43,151 bases of DNA from Hypsibius dujardini (lineage: Eukaryota > Tardigrada > Eutardigrada > Parachela > Hypsibiidae): positions 1-43,151 of the forward strand of contig LRSR01003276.1 of assembly GCA_001579985.1 (NCBI GenBank), given 5' to 3'. Below the pieces are notes generated by a model that saw only the letters and a program-made list of their open reading frames with translations, had not been told where the DNA came from and searched no databases. The translations under genes were made by a program, and so were the position numbers. Positions 27,099 through 38,248 of the stretch are shown here, in pieces; the stretch's first letter is position 1, and each line of letters starts with the position of its first letter.

Positions 27099-29044
27099 CT
27101 TCCTCCTCCCTCACAGACACCGCTTTCGTTCCACAAAAAAAGCACCACAATAGGACGCCCTGTCGGCATTGACAAAGCCAATAATAGAACAGCCGAGATC
27201 CGTCCGTAACAACAAGTGGCGGTATGGATTTCACACGAGGATCAATGCGAGAAAACTGGATCGACGACGACAACGTCAAGGGTGCCGTTTTATGGGCCGT
27301 TCATTCTTCAGAAACAAAACGATCACACAGCAGCAGATCAACAAATCCAGCCTGCTTAGCTTTTTTCAAGAGAAGACTGTCGGAATGAGGTTATCGAATT
27401 CCGAAATCCCGGTGAAATTGCACATGTGGAAGTGGAGAATGCGATGACGATGAAGAAGGCTCGATCGCGTCACGTCGCTCCTTCTTCCCCAGTGCAGATC
27501 TTCAGAGAACTTGATGATTCCAAACTGGTTGTCATTTTTTTCAATATCTAAAGCGAAAACGCAATGTTTTCAAAGTAACAGATTTAAAAAAAAGATTGTT
27601 TAAAAACGGCAGAAGAGCAGCACAAGACGATTTACCGCATGAAATTCGGCAGTTTCCGAAACAACAACAACTGCACTCTGTCTCTCACCGTGCAGATAAT
27701 CACAGAGATGAAGCCTGCAAAGCCAAAATCGTTTTTCCCTTCCTATAATCGGACAGGGTGGAGGATGTTATCAAAAAGAGATTGGAAAAATAAACCAAGG
27801 AAAACGGAGAATGGAGGATAATAATAATACCACGTGTGTGTTTATCCCGAGCTTCGGAAAACAATCAGTGTGAAAGTTTATCGAGAAATGGGATGGAATC
27901 GATAAGTGCGGGATTAACTGTGATTTTTGTGTTGAAAACGCGACACACACTTACACTCACTCCGCGCAACAAACGTCCGTAAGGAAGTTATTAAATTCCG
28001 CGGAAAAATAGGAGAGATGGATGGGGGATGAACGTGACTTGCGTCTCGAGCGAGCAAAGAGAGAGATGGGAATGCGGAAAAGGGGGAAGAGGATAGCGTG
28101 TTATTACGGGGGTGCTTCCAAGGCAATTAGATGATGTCTCCCTTCTTCGTGTCGTATGTATGCGACTGCGCGCCTATTTCAATGGATTCCTGATGGGTTT
28201 TAAAGACGTCTGGCCGTTTTGCCTTTTATAGACGAGGCGGTTCGTCGGGAAACAGACGGACGGACGGAGGGTCGATAAAACGGGAGAGATAGAGCCTGGG
28301 GATGATGGGAGAGGCTGCATAAAATCGGTCTCGTCTCTTAGTTATCCGGGTCTGGGTTTGAGCTGTGTTTGCAGTGGTGTGTGTCTGGATGAGGGATGAT
28401 AGGACAGGGAATGGGAGTAGTATATGTGGAAAGAAAGAAGACCGCAGGAGGCGGGACAAGGGACGGAGTATCGAGTATCGTTGATTGCGACAGGAAATCA
28501 AAAGATCACAACTTGGTTGGAAAAAAGACACGACATCCGCTCCTCTCCTGTCGTCGTGAAGAGAGAGAGTCGGAAAGAGAAGAGAGAGGCTCCGAGGCGA
28601 GAGCCGCGAGGCGAGACACACGACCGGAGAGTTTGTTGTTGTTATGGCGCGCCAAAAGCGACAGACGTGCAGAGTGCTTGCTGGTGAGCCAGATGGTGCA
28701 GCTCTGTTGACCAGTTCATCTGGTGACCGTGACCGCTGTTCGTGGCTCCTCTTGAATGACAGGACGTGGATGCTAATGCAGCGTGTAAAAGCCGCTATAA
28801 TTGCGTTGTTTTCGTCTGAATATGCGTAGAAAATTGGGATCATCCCGACCCGTCCTACCAAAAGTGTAGTATTTTCTCCCAAACCATATCAGTAAAGTTG
28901 GCAATGCTGCTTTTAATAGTAAAGTTGGAGAGATTGAATTGTTTTCCTGATATTTGTGTATGCATGAAAGATTTGAATTAATTTAAAATGAATAAGTTTA
29001 GAGAGTATAGGTACTGCCGTTGAATTCTTACAAGTTAGTTACTG
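27099..29044. other. Region upstream of CCDC85
   Basis: No supported gene. GA/CT-rich sequence at about 28540-28620 produces long but low-complexity Ser/Arg/Leu-rich frames on both strands. The CCDC85 promoter and 5' UTR should lie in the left part. Confidence 0.45.
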
Positions 29045-29629
29045 TAGGGATGGCATCACATGTCAAACGTCAAATGCCAAATTAAATTTAACCAAGTCTG
29101 TTTTTTATTTGAAATTCATTCGAGTTGATTTTGATTTGATTTTAGGTATTTTTAAGTCAATTTTTCTTCCCAAAACTCCGTAAATTCATACCTTTTCATC
29201 AGTTTGAGAGGACCTTTGGCCATTTTGTGACCAAACCCTGGGTCACACCCAGGGTTTCCATTCATTGGCGGACTTTGAAGTGAAGCTACCGGTATGGCGA
29301 ATTGAGCAAGGATTGCCATCTAAATTTGAATGAATTGCGTGAGACCTGTTTTTAAATATTGATAAAACATAAAATCTGGAACGTAACTTCTTATTTCTGT
29401 TTTATTAGGCAAAAAAGAGTGATAAGGATTCAATGTACATTGCATATACCTAATTTTTTTCAATAATGTTTGTGACACATTAAACATTCTCGTAAACTAT
29501 AGTAGGGGACCACTTGTACAACTTTATGAAAAAAATGTGCCAAAATAGTGAGAAATTGAAGTCCCGTTAAATCAAAATCAATTCAAAATCAAATCAAATG
29601 TGTCTTTTCGTCATTTGATGCCATCCCTA
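29045..29629. mobile_element. hAT-like MITE, copy 2 (TAGGGATGGCATCA family)
   Basis: It starts TAGGGATGGCATCA and ends TGATGCCATCCCTA, perfect inverted ends of 14 bp. It is flanked on both sides by GTTACTG (29038-29044 and 29630-29636), a 7-bp (or 8-bp, counting the shared T) target-site duplication as expected for hAT. It is about 585 bp and noncoding. The intact duplication suggests a younger insertion than the copy at 289-536. Confidence 0.82.
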
Positions 29630-30171
29630 GTTACTGTACATGCCTGTCCACCCAGGTGCATCGTTGAATGATCTGAACTGACTCCTCCTGAGCTGAGGTC
29701 CATCTGACTACGATAGACGGTTTGCTGCTACGTACATTTACGGTCAAATGGTTATGAAAGGGTTACGCTTTCCCGGGGTATGTATCGTTTGTACAGTAAG
29801 TACCATGTGGCCGTGTGTGAGAGTCATGCTACAGTCACACCCAATACGTCAAAACAGAAGAGCCCATTGTGGCTATTTGTTTTTTACAAAAGCAAAGAAA
29901 AAAGGTCGCATTTGACTGCAAAGGCAATCGACACCTCAGCCTTTTCACCATCGCGTGAGCGGTTATAGTCCATTCGGGGTCGCGGTCATATATCATGATC
30001 CTTAATTACACGTGAGAGTAAAATACATTTTCAAAGAATATCATTCATTTTCCCCCAAGAATTGCGGGTTCTTCTTTGTGCCTGAGGTTGCTTCGTCCTT
30101 CTTGCACAAATTCCACCCCGCGTAAACTATTTGTCAACAAAATTGCAGCGAGGAACAGACTTGTAGGAGAG
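29630..30171. other. Upstream region of the Spaetzle-like gene
   Basis: I see no coding exon and no clear regulatory motif. An open frame runs in from 30076 in phase with the Spaetzle start but begins with no ATG. Confidence 0.45.
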
Positions 30172-33100
30172 ATGTTGTTCCCCACAGGAAGGGTCTTAAT
30201 TTTTGCAGTTTCCCTGTTCATGTTGATTGGAGCTGACGATCCGGCGGCGGTCAACAACCGGGTCACACTGTCCATAGTGCCTAAGCCGCAGTGTGCCCAG
30301 TCGACGACGTTGAGCTTCTGTCTGGATGACGCTACTTATCCCAAGCAAGTATTTGTTTGCGGCAATCTTTTAGAACGCCTACAAAAGGTAGTCTTGGTCT
30401 TTGTAAAGGATATTTTTAAAAAAATATTCCACCGGCTCTCTCTCCAGGGGCAAATTTTTTCTTTTTTAAGGGCTCTCTGCGCAATAATGACTTGTATTAT
30501 TAGTAACCCTAAAAATGATGAATGAAAATCAAAATGGTAAAGCTAAGCATAAGACTGAACGTCTATTTTTCGATAAGGATTCCTAAATTTCCAATTAAAA
30601 ATAAAATTTGTACTAAATTACTAATTACTTAACTTTTATATTAAGAATATAATATATAATATATATAAATTATACTGTTCTAGCTTTCCACTTATATATT
30701 TCAGAATTAACATACCCAAATAAGCCCCACCCTTTCTTAGAAACTCTCAAATTCTACCAAATGCTCACTGGGAATTTGTTTTTTTTTAAATATAAGAAAA
30801 GTTTAATTTTCGCTGATTTTCTTAGTTATTAAAATTTATGACTAAAGTGCTCAATTTTCATTTTCCTCATAGCTTCCAGCGGTTAGGGGTGCTCCGACTC
30901 CGATTTTTTTCTTTAGTTCACTCTTCTACATTGTTAACAGCAGGATATACCCCACGATGATAAGATGAATGAATCACAGTTCTCAAAAAAATAATACCGA
31001 TAACATTTAAAATAATTCACAATGTACTAGACAAATTCTGAACAATAAATTGCTGAAAATAACAAGCTGAAATAGTTTTGGTGACGTTTAATTTGTAGCG
31101 GAAGTCAAATTATAGTGTAATCGGCAAGATTTGTTTCTGAAGTACAGTAATGGAAAATACTCAGGCTTGTATAAAAGAAAATAAATTCCATCGTTATTTA
31201 GATTATTTTACCAATTACCAGCAAGCTGATATCCCATTTTATTTGCCTCAAAATAGCGACGATATTCAGCGAGAAATCAACGCAAATTACGGAGTCTTTT
31301 ACAAAATGTACGCGGACGTAGCGAACCAGTCGACCGCCAGTCTCGTGGACGGACTGGGCGGGGAGAACGAAGCCAAGTACGACTACGCCTTCTACTACGG
31401 CGACCGAAGGAACAGTCTGTCGGGTTCCACGTCCAAAGACCGTCCCGTCTACAGCAATTACGTCTTCCGGGACGATTACTACAAAGAGGGCGGATATGTC
31501 TGCCCCGCATTCATAGAGTACACGTCCTTGTTTCAAGCCACGAACGCGCGTGGAGAGTGGCAGTATATTGTCAACCTCAAACCCTGGACGCAAACAGGTA
31601 CGCCCCAGTGTCCGACCAACTTTGTTTACATCATGACGAATTATATGAATTGAAGATTTATTACATTTTTTTTACAGTCCGGTTGGAACAATGTTTTTAT
31701 CCGCTCGCACCGTGCTCGTTCATGTCGCCGTCTTTCAAGACCCAGTGTGTTCAGAAGTACAGCTATCAGCGCCTCATCGCGTACGAGCCACACGGGTGAG
31801 ACCTAATAAGGGGGAAACAGCGAATTAAAATTTAAAATTTAGACCGGTTTTTACGTCTATTGATGTCAAATTGAATGCGGCAATTTGCCAAAAAAAATTC
31901 GTTTGCATCAATTTCGCGGCCCCACAAGGGTAAAATATTTGGAATTATAGCCGAGGGCTTTACACGGACATCTTTCGCCTACCCACCGCATGCAGCTGCT
32001 TCATCCGCCCGCTGAAATCGAGCCAATCGTTGGGTCTTCTCATGAGTGACGCGTCCCAAAGCATCGCCAGCAACAGTCCAAGCTATGCGCCATCCAACGC
32101 CATCACTAATGGATTTAAGCCCGTACGGGTTCGCGACCCGTCTGGACGCAGTTCGCCCGGTTACTCCCTGGCAGCATCACAGAGCTCCAACTCGTGGTAC
32201 CCGGACAGCCAGCCAATGCTCATGGCCTCCTCTAGCAGATCTGACATTGAAGCGTAAGTTTTTCATATATGCCACTAAATAGATCCACTAACTCTAATTT
32301 CCGTTTGTAATTTTATAAAATAATAGAGCTAATTTAGTTAAAAAAATTAATATGTTCAAGTGCCACCAAGTACAAATTTTACTATTTTGAGCGAGATTTT
32401 GGATGATTATTATTTCAATACTAAACAGTTTAAAAAACAGCTTCCTTTTACGAAGCGAAGTTACGAATTGATAATGATCTTATAGTAATAACTAAAGCCT
32501 GAAGTATTCTACATTAGCGTTACAAACCTTATAAGACAAAAATCATCTTCCAAGTCCATAAAATTGCACGCATGTCGTAATTTGATTTACACAGGCAACT
32601 CCAAAATATGTACCTCTCGCATTATAAAATATTTTGAGAAATCTACAAAAAACATGTATTGTTTGATTATATCATATTATGTTTTATTTTATTTACATAC
32701 TTTATAGTTCGTATACTAATTGCTGTAACAATCAGTATACGATATATTATACTCACAAGTTTTTCTAACCTTTCCGTTTTCTATTAATTAATATTTTCTT
32801 ATCGGCAGTATTTTCCTCTAGTTACTTAGACCTAATACTGTAGTTACTTCAACACAGTGCACATAAGACAGCATGTATACAAAGGCCAATTTGTTGGAAA
32901 TTAGAGGCGTGCCGCCGCAGCAAGACTCGCGTCTGGTGGAGCGTCGCCGAGTTCGGCCGGACGGACTGAGCCTCTCCGACATCACCAGTGACCCGGAAGT
33001 TGATCTTTCATTCGGAAACCCCGCGACCGGAGACTATCAAGGCACCAGTCGTGGCGGCGGCGGCGGCGGTCCTCCAATGTCCTACGATTCCCCATCCAAT

Positions 33101-33487
33101 CACGGTCCACCCCAGACAGCCTACGACTCCCCGTCCTCGTATCAGCAGCCCAGGCAGCGTGGTGGCAGTGGAGGACCGCCATCGCAGTTCCAGGGCGACG
33201 AGTCGCATATGGAGCCGAGTTACAGTAATGGACCGTCACCGTACTCGGGAATGGGCCCGGACAATGGTGGTGGTGGTAATTTTAATGGTAATGGTAACGG
33301 CGATGGAAGAGGAATGAACGGAAATTCCGGTGGCCCCGGCCCACGCATGTGGAATAACAACAACAACGGACCGCCGTCCGATAACAACGGCCCCCCGCAA
33401 GGTCCGCCAAGGAATGGTCAGTCAGGGGACTATCGTATGTCCCCAGGACCGGGTTACTACGATTACAATTCCGGGCAACGCAACTAA
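30172..33487 (+). CDS. spz: Spaetzle-like cystine-knot cytokine (Toll ligand family)
   Basis: Model of five exons: 30172-30387, 31222-31597, 31678-31795, 31951-32253 and 32872-33487, about 542 aa. Exon 1 encodes a signal peptide (MLFPTGRVLIFAVSLFMLIG) and a prodomain motif (SFCLDDATYPK) typical of Spaetzle proproteins. The cystine knot spans roughly residues 166-256: GEWQYIVNLKPWTQ, VRLEQCFYPLAPC, TQCVQKYSYQRLIAY, DIFRLPTACSCF. Six cysteines are visible; the usual CCxC end reads ACSC. A dibasic GDRR precedes NSLSG in the prodomain and could be a processing site. After the knot comes an unusual 280-290-residue Ser-, Gly-, Pro- and Asn-rich tail. Family role: a secreted dimeric ligand activated by a serine protease and bound by Toll receptors. 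Exon 1 could end at 30348 instead, exon 2 could start at 31165 or 31270, and exon 5 could start at 32905; all keep phase. Confidence 0.85.
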
Positions 33488-34082
33488 TTTTATAAAAAAA
33501 TGCTACAGATTTGTGTGTTGTCTAGGTTTGTTATTTTGTTATTTGACCAATCGCTCCAGAGCGATGGACTATCAATCCTTGCTTGCATTGCAAGACACTG
33601 TTTGTTTGGCATGGCTGATGGTAGTTTGTTACAATCCGGTAATTAAATGGCGGCATTCGTCCCCTTCCGCATACTCTGGATGGTTTTGTTAAAGTTGAAT
33701 GTTTTCAAGTCAAGTCAAACCCGGAACTGCAGGGGTAAATCATTTACACGCTACCAATTTTTTAGTTTTCCAACCATTTCTCCGCGATACTTTTTTTTAA
33801 AACTTGAAAATGAAATACAATAGTATAATCAATTATCTCTGTTAGGAAAGTTTTTCGATATCGAATTTTTTTGGCGGAGGCTGTTGGGCGAGATGAACAT
33901 TTTTTGTTGATAAGGTAGTTTGCGACGGTGACGCTGCAGGAGAATAGCTGAACCTGCGCTTATTAAATCGGCAAGAGAAAGGCCAGCCAGGTAATTGGTA
34001 GTAGTCCGTCGTGTGGCGTCAGAGGTGATTTTTAATCCGATCTCTCAGACCGAGACCATCCATCCATTCCATCTAGTACAAC
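33488..34082. other. Spacer downstream of the Spaetzle-like gene
   Basis: 3' UTR of the preceding gene on the left, then a dispersed repeat copy at 33766-33865. No coding exon is seen. Confidence 0.45.
33766..33865. repeat. Dispersed repeat family B, copy 2
   Basis: It matches 20836-20935 in the Pax1/9 intron in order and orientation, including AATCAATTATCTCTGTTA. Confidence 0.65.
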
Positions 34083-35718
34083 ATGTCGGGCATGCCGCGG
34101 TAAGTTTTGCTCTACGAGCCTAGGGGAGGGATTGGCCATGTAGGAGGCATTCAAGGTCTCTCTTAACCATCCATCTCATCCTACCGGAGCCTACAAAAAA
34201 TTGCAGGTTTCATAGCTCGGGTAAGGGCTATTGCCCACCGTCTCGGGATCTCCATCCGCTTCCTCCACCTTCCTCAACATCTCTTCCCACATCCTGATCT
34301 CTCACTTTGAAAAATTGAACTTCCGGCATAGCCTTTAGGCAGGAACCGCCGCTGGCCGTGGGAGGTGGGACCATCCTTACTACTAAGGAAGAACGTGATA
34401 ACCTTTATACTATAGGACATGGCAAGCATTTGGGGCAACTGAATGTGAATCAAAAGGCCGTTTAAAGGAGAAAAATTTTGGCTTAAAAAAGCAAAGAAAG
34501 TCCCGAGCGGAACCAGTTGGGAGAAAACTGTTGGCATGATCAATCTGGTCCATCAGGCGGGTAGGTGGGGAAGACAATCATCCAAGTCTCGCATCTCTGC
34601 AGCAACAGCCGCAGGAACCGCCGCGCGCTGCGAATTTGCAGAAAGCTCCGGAACCTTGCTGGTACTGCTGCAAGTAGGGATTAAAGAGCCACGTGAAAGA
34701 CCGTCGTTTTTATTGTGCCTCGTATGAGTAGGATGTCGTGCCTGTTATACAGTAGCCCATTGTGCGGTATTGTCTCTCATCGCCAGCCCGTCGTATACGC
34801 CACTGGAGAACCCGCCGACGTCATTGGCTGTTGGCGACCAACTGAGGCTCTCACGTGTCGGGGTACAGCCCACGCAACTAAAGCTACCGCAGGTACACAC
34901 GTCTTACGGTGTACTGTTTTATTGGAATAACTTAATTAATTTCTGTAAGCTTTGCAGACCGTCAATCCTGTGTCCAGCTGCGTTCACTGGAACATGCTGG
35001 GCAGATGACCCTCGCTGCAGATCCTAAGCGCGGCAGAGATACCAACAGGAAGAGCGATTCTGACAATTGGACCGCGGCGCGGCCCAACACAGTACGTCGG
35101 CAAGTGCAAATGATAAGGCGCGTCTACGTCTTTGCTTTGTCAGCTGCTCCACTGCGACCGTGTTAAACATCTGGTTAGGGATGTCAAAAACCGGACCGGT
35201 TCCGGTTTGAGCGAAAGGCCGGACCGGCTGTAACCGGTTCGAACCGGTTCTAAAAAAAATATCGGACTGCTCGCAACCCGTTTACAACCGGTTCAAATTG
35301 ATTTATTGATTAACCCAGAAACTCATTAGTAGTTTAATCGTTCAACCGTTCGTTTAGTGAAACGAGAGCGAAGAATTGATTGTTAAAATTTAGTACTAGT
35401 GTTTTTACTTTGATGGTAACATGTTTAAGACTGGTCACGAATCATGATCAAATTGTTTCTGTTAAGTATACCACAGCATATTCATAACTGGTTTCGAACC
35501 GGTTCGGTTTTATAAGGTCCGGTTTTATAGGAGACCGGACGGCAAAGAACCAGTTCGGTGAAGGAAGCGGACAGTTGTAACCGGCTCAGAAAAAGAACAG
35601 AACCAGAACCGGAACCCTTTTTCGAACCGGTTGACATCCCTACATCTGGTTATTCCGTGACTAGGATGTTGTATTCTTTTGGTTGAGGTAATGCGTGACG
35701 TTTCAGCGCCGAAAATAA
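34083..35718 (+). CDS. Possible small multi-exon gene of unknown function
   Basis: A phase-consistent chain can be drawn: 34083-34099 (MSGMP, ideal GTAAGT donor), 34339-34444, 34603-34673, 34753-34892, 34958-35091 and 35707-35718, about 159 aa. The best piece is exon 2 (QEPPLAVGGGTILTTKEERD... ending HGKHLGQLN); exon 3 ends PEPCWYCC. GC content and codon texture exceed those of the flanks. I recognise no family. The later exons are open in more than one frame: 34753-34892 also reads SPSYTPLENPPTSL, and 35707-35871 also reads LLQAVRERYLWLHKRLMKK before a stop. The 3' half is therefore uncertain. A hAT element sits in the last intron. It could also be a decayed gene. Confidence 0.3.
35176..35642. 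mobile_element. hAT-like non-autonomous element with 8-bp target duplication
   Basis: The ends are TAGGGATGTCAAAAACCGG and CCGGTTGACATCCCTA. The 8-bp direct repeat CATCTGGT flanks it exactly (35168-35175 and 35643-35650), the classic hAT target-site length. Many subterminal ACCGGTT/AACCGG motifs lie in both orientations, as expected for transposase binding sites. It is 467 bp and noncoding. It shares the TAGGGATG end with the 289 and 29045 elements but is a distinct family. Confidence 0.9.
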
Positions 35719-35969
35719 TTTTTCGCCCCGACACCGCCGAAACTCCTACCCCGCGCCAATGCCGTTGCTGCAGGCCGTCCGAGAGCGGTACCTGTGGCTG
35801 CACAAGCGGTTAATGAAGAAGGTACGGTCCGACGTACCCGCTCACTACCGGAGATTCACTAAAATTGTGAAATAAAAATTTGATGGTGAAAGAAAACCGG
35901 GCACTGATTGTGGCTGTTATTATCAGGACTGGTCAGAGTTACTTGCCTGCATCTGTAATTACACTTTTT

Positions 35970-36045
35970 TAATCAGCATTGATATTGAACTAATTTAGAA
36001 ACAAAGATTGGAGAGGTTCTGAAATCCGTCTCTGAAAATTACCCC
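35970..36045. repeat. Fragment of the 5811-6397 foldback family
   Basis: GAACTAATTTAGAAACAAAG, then ATTGGAGAGGTT and TGAAAT, matches the right arm of the intron-4 foldback element around 6352-6395. Only one arm is present. Confidence 0.6.
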
Positions 36046-36364
36046 TACTATGACTTGAAAAAAGCGCAAAACTGCTGTATGCGGTTTTCCATCATAATGT
36101 GAAGAAATATTTGTGCATGTAATCGTATATCGTATGCATGTACGAGGCACTGAACCGAATTCGTCATGTGCTCCACTTTTTCCCGCGTGTTTGCAGTTTG
36201 TTGGATACGCGTTTAGGGAAAAAACTAATACTCTGCATTCTTTTACCAGCACTCCAAGTCGCCTTATTATGCACACGTGAAACATACCCCCATCAAAATT
36301 GCCTTTACCCCTCCCTTCCGGTACCCGGATTTGTTTACGATCAGCCTAAAAGTTTGTTTCTGGA

Positions 36365-38203
36365 ATGACACATGCCATTAGACGGCAAAAATGGTTCCCT
36401 CTAATTGGCTTTATAATTTTGATACAGCTGCATGAAGTGGTCTGTTTCGGTCGTCCGGAGGGCGGCGGGAAGACGGCAAAAAGCTGGAACGTGTCTGTAA
36501 GTTTAACCGCGTCGATTGGATCGGAGTCTGCGGACATTATTAGCGTTCCGGTAGTGAGCTCATGTCACAAGGTCATTTCCGCAGAAATCGGTGGGTATGT
36601 ACAAAAGATGGTAGTTGTAGTTTGTAGTTAGTAGTTGTCTTTAGTATTTAGTAGTTTCGTAATTGTATTTTCAGTTGTAGTTATTATTTGGTAGTTACAT
36701 AGTTGTACTTTCTAGTTGTAGTTTATAATTTGTATTTACTTAGTTTTAATTTCAGTTCTAGCGGCTCATAAAAATAGTAATGAACTAGTATCCCACGATG
36801 ACTATATGACTGTACAATTTCTTATTACAGGCTTAATGATTGTCATACAGTATGGTCGGGTCAAATTATACGTAAACAGATAGTTTGATATTAGGGAATG
36901 CGGGCTCGGAAAACTAAAAAACAGACATTTAGGAGTTTGACGAAAAGAAAGACTCGCGGAGAAGCTAAAAGCTTAAAACAGACATTAAACAGCATAGCGG
37001 TCTGCGGTACCGGTACGATCATGCATAACTCCATTGTGGGTCAAGATTCAGCAAGGTCCATTTGTATTTTCAGTGCTCAGGGAATCGACTATATTAATTA
37101 AAAATAACATTCACTTTCTTAATTAAAAACACAAACGAAAAATTATAATTAGAAAGTGCAAGTACGTAACTACTAAATATAAACTACAACTGAAAAATAC
37201 AACTACCAGACTGCTAAATACTATAGACAAATACTAAAGTAACTACAACCTACAACTACCATCTTTTATACAGACCCGACAGCGGTACAGTCAAATCACA
37301 CGATGGCTATCCGCGGAGTCCGTACGCTCCGGGATTCCAGTGCCGGTACGTCATCACAGTTCCCGCGGGCCGACAAGCCGCAGCTACCATCGAAGGAAAT
37401 GTCGCGCTTCGGCCGTGGGATTTTGCGGTTTTGGTGGATGGTAACGCGGCTAGCAGGCTCAATTTTATCTGCAATCCTGAGCGCTACAATCTTCTTGGTG
37501 TTCGTAAGTTTAGCTGAAAAATTAATTTACATATAATTTTCTTGTATAAACATATAACAAGGATAAATTTCATAACCTGCAATGATAATGCCTATTTTTT
37601 CAAGGTGGCAAGGATTATATACGTAAGTATCTCAAACAGTTTCATTTCCAAATGTTTACTAAAAAAGGTTTAAAAATAATGTGGTCAAATATTATTTAGC
37701 GGTTACTCAAAAAAAGTTGGATGCGGCTGGGGGAGGTCTCTCACTGAAAAGTCCCTCAACCACAATCGTTGTTGATTTTTGTGTTCACACTTTCGACAAG
37801 GACCTGAAGAACCGAAAGGGATTCAAAATCACATTTACGTCAGTTCCTAAAGAAACTGATGTGGGCGAATCCGGAGGAAGCAGCCCTCAATTCGGTGATC
37901 ATGTTTCCAAGCCGCAACCGGAAGTTTTACCCCAAATTGAAGAGGTGCCTAGACCGCCACCTCCAGCAGCGCCAAAGCCGGGACAGATATCCCAGACTCC
38001 TTTGAGTAGCAGCTGTGGACGACCACAAAATCCCCCTTCCAAGAGCAATCGCATTGTCAATGGTGTTGAGGCGAGGGAAAACAGCTGGCCATGGATTTGT
38101 TCCTTGCAGCGGAAAGCGAACGCTCCTCTCCCACCTCACATTTGTGGTTGCACAGTGGTGAGACTTGATGGGCGGAAGATTGACCGATCGACGACAGACA
38201 GGC

Positions 38204-38248
<45 letters not shown>

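Noticed and set aside
28226-28882. A 218-aa open frame on the minus strand upstream of CCDC85
   Set aside because: Ser/Arg/Leu-rich composition follows from CT-rich DNA, competing frames are open on the other strand, and no domain is visible. It could be 5' UTR of CCDC85.
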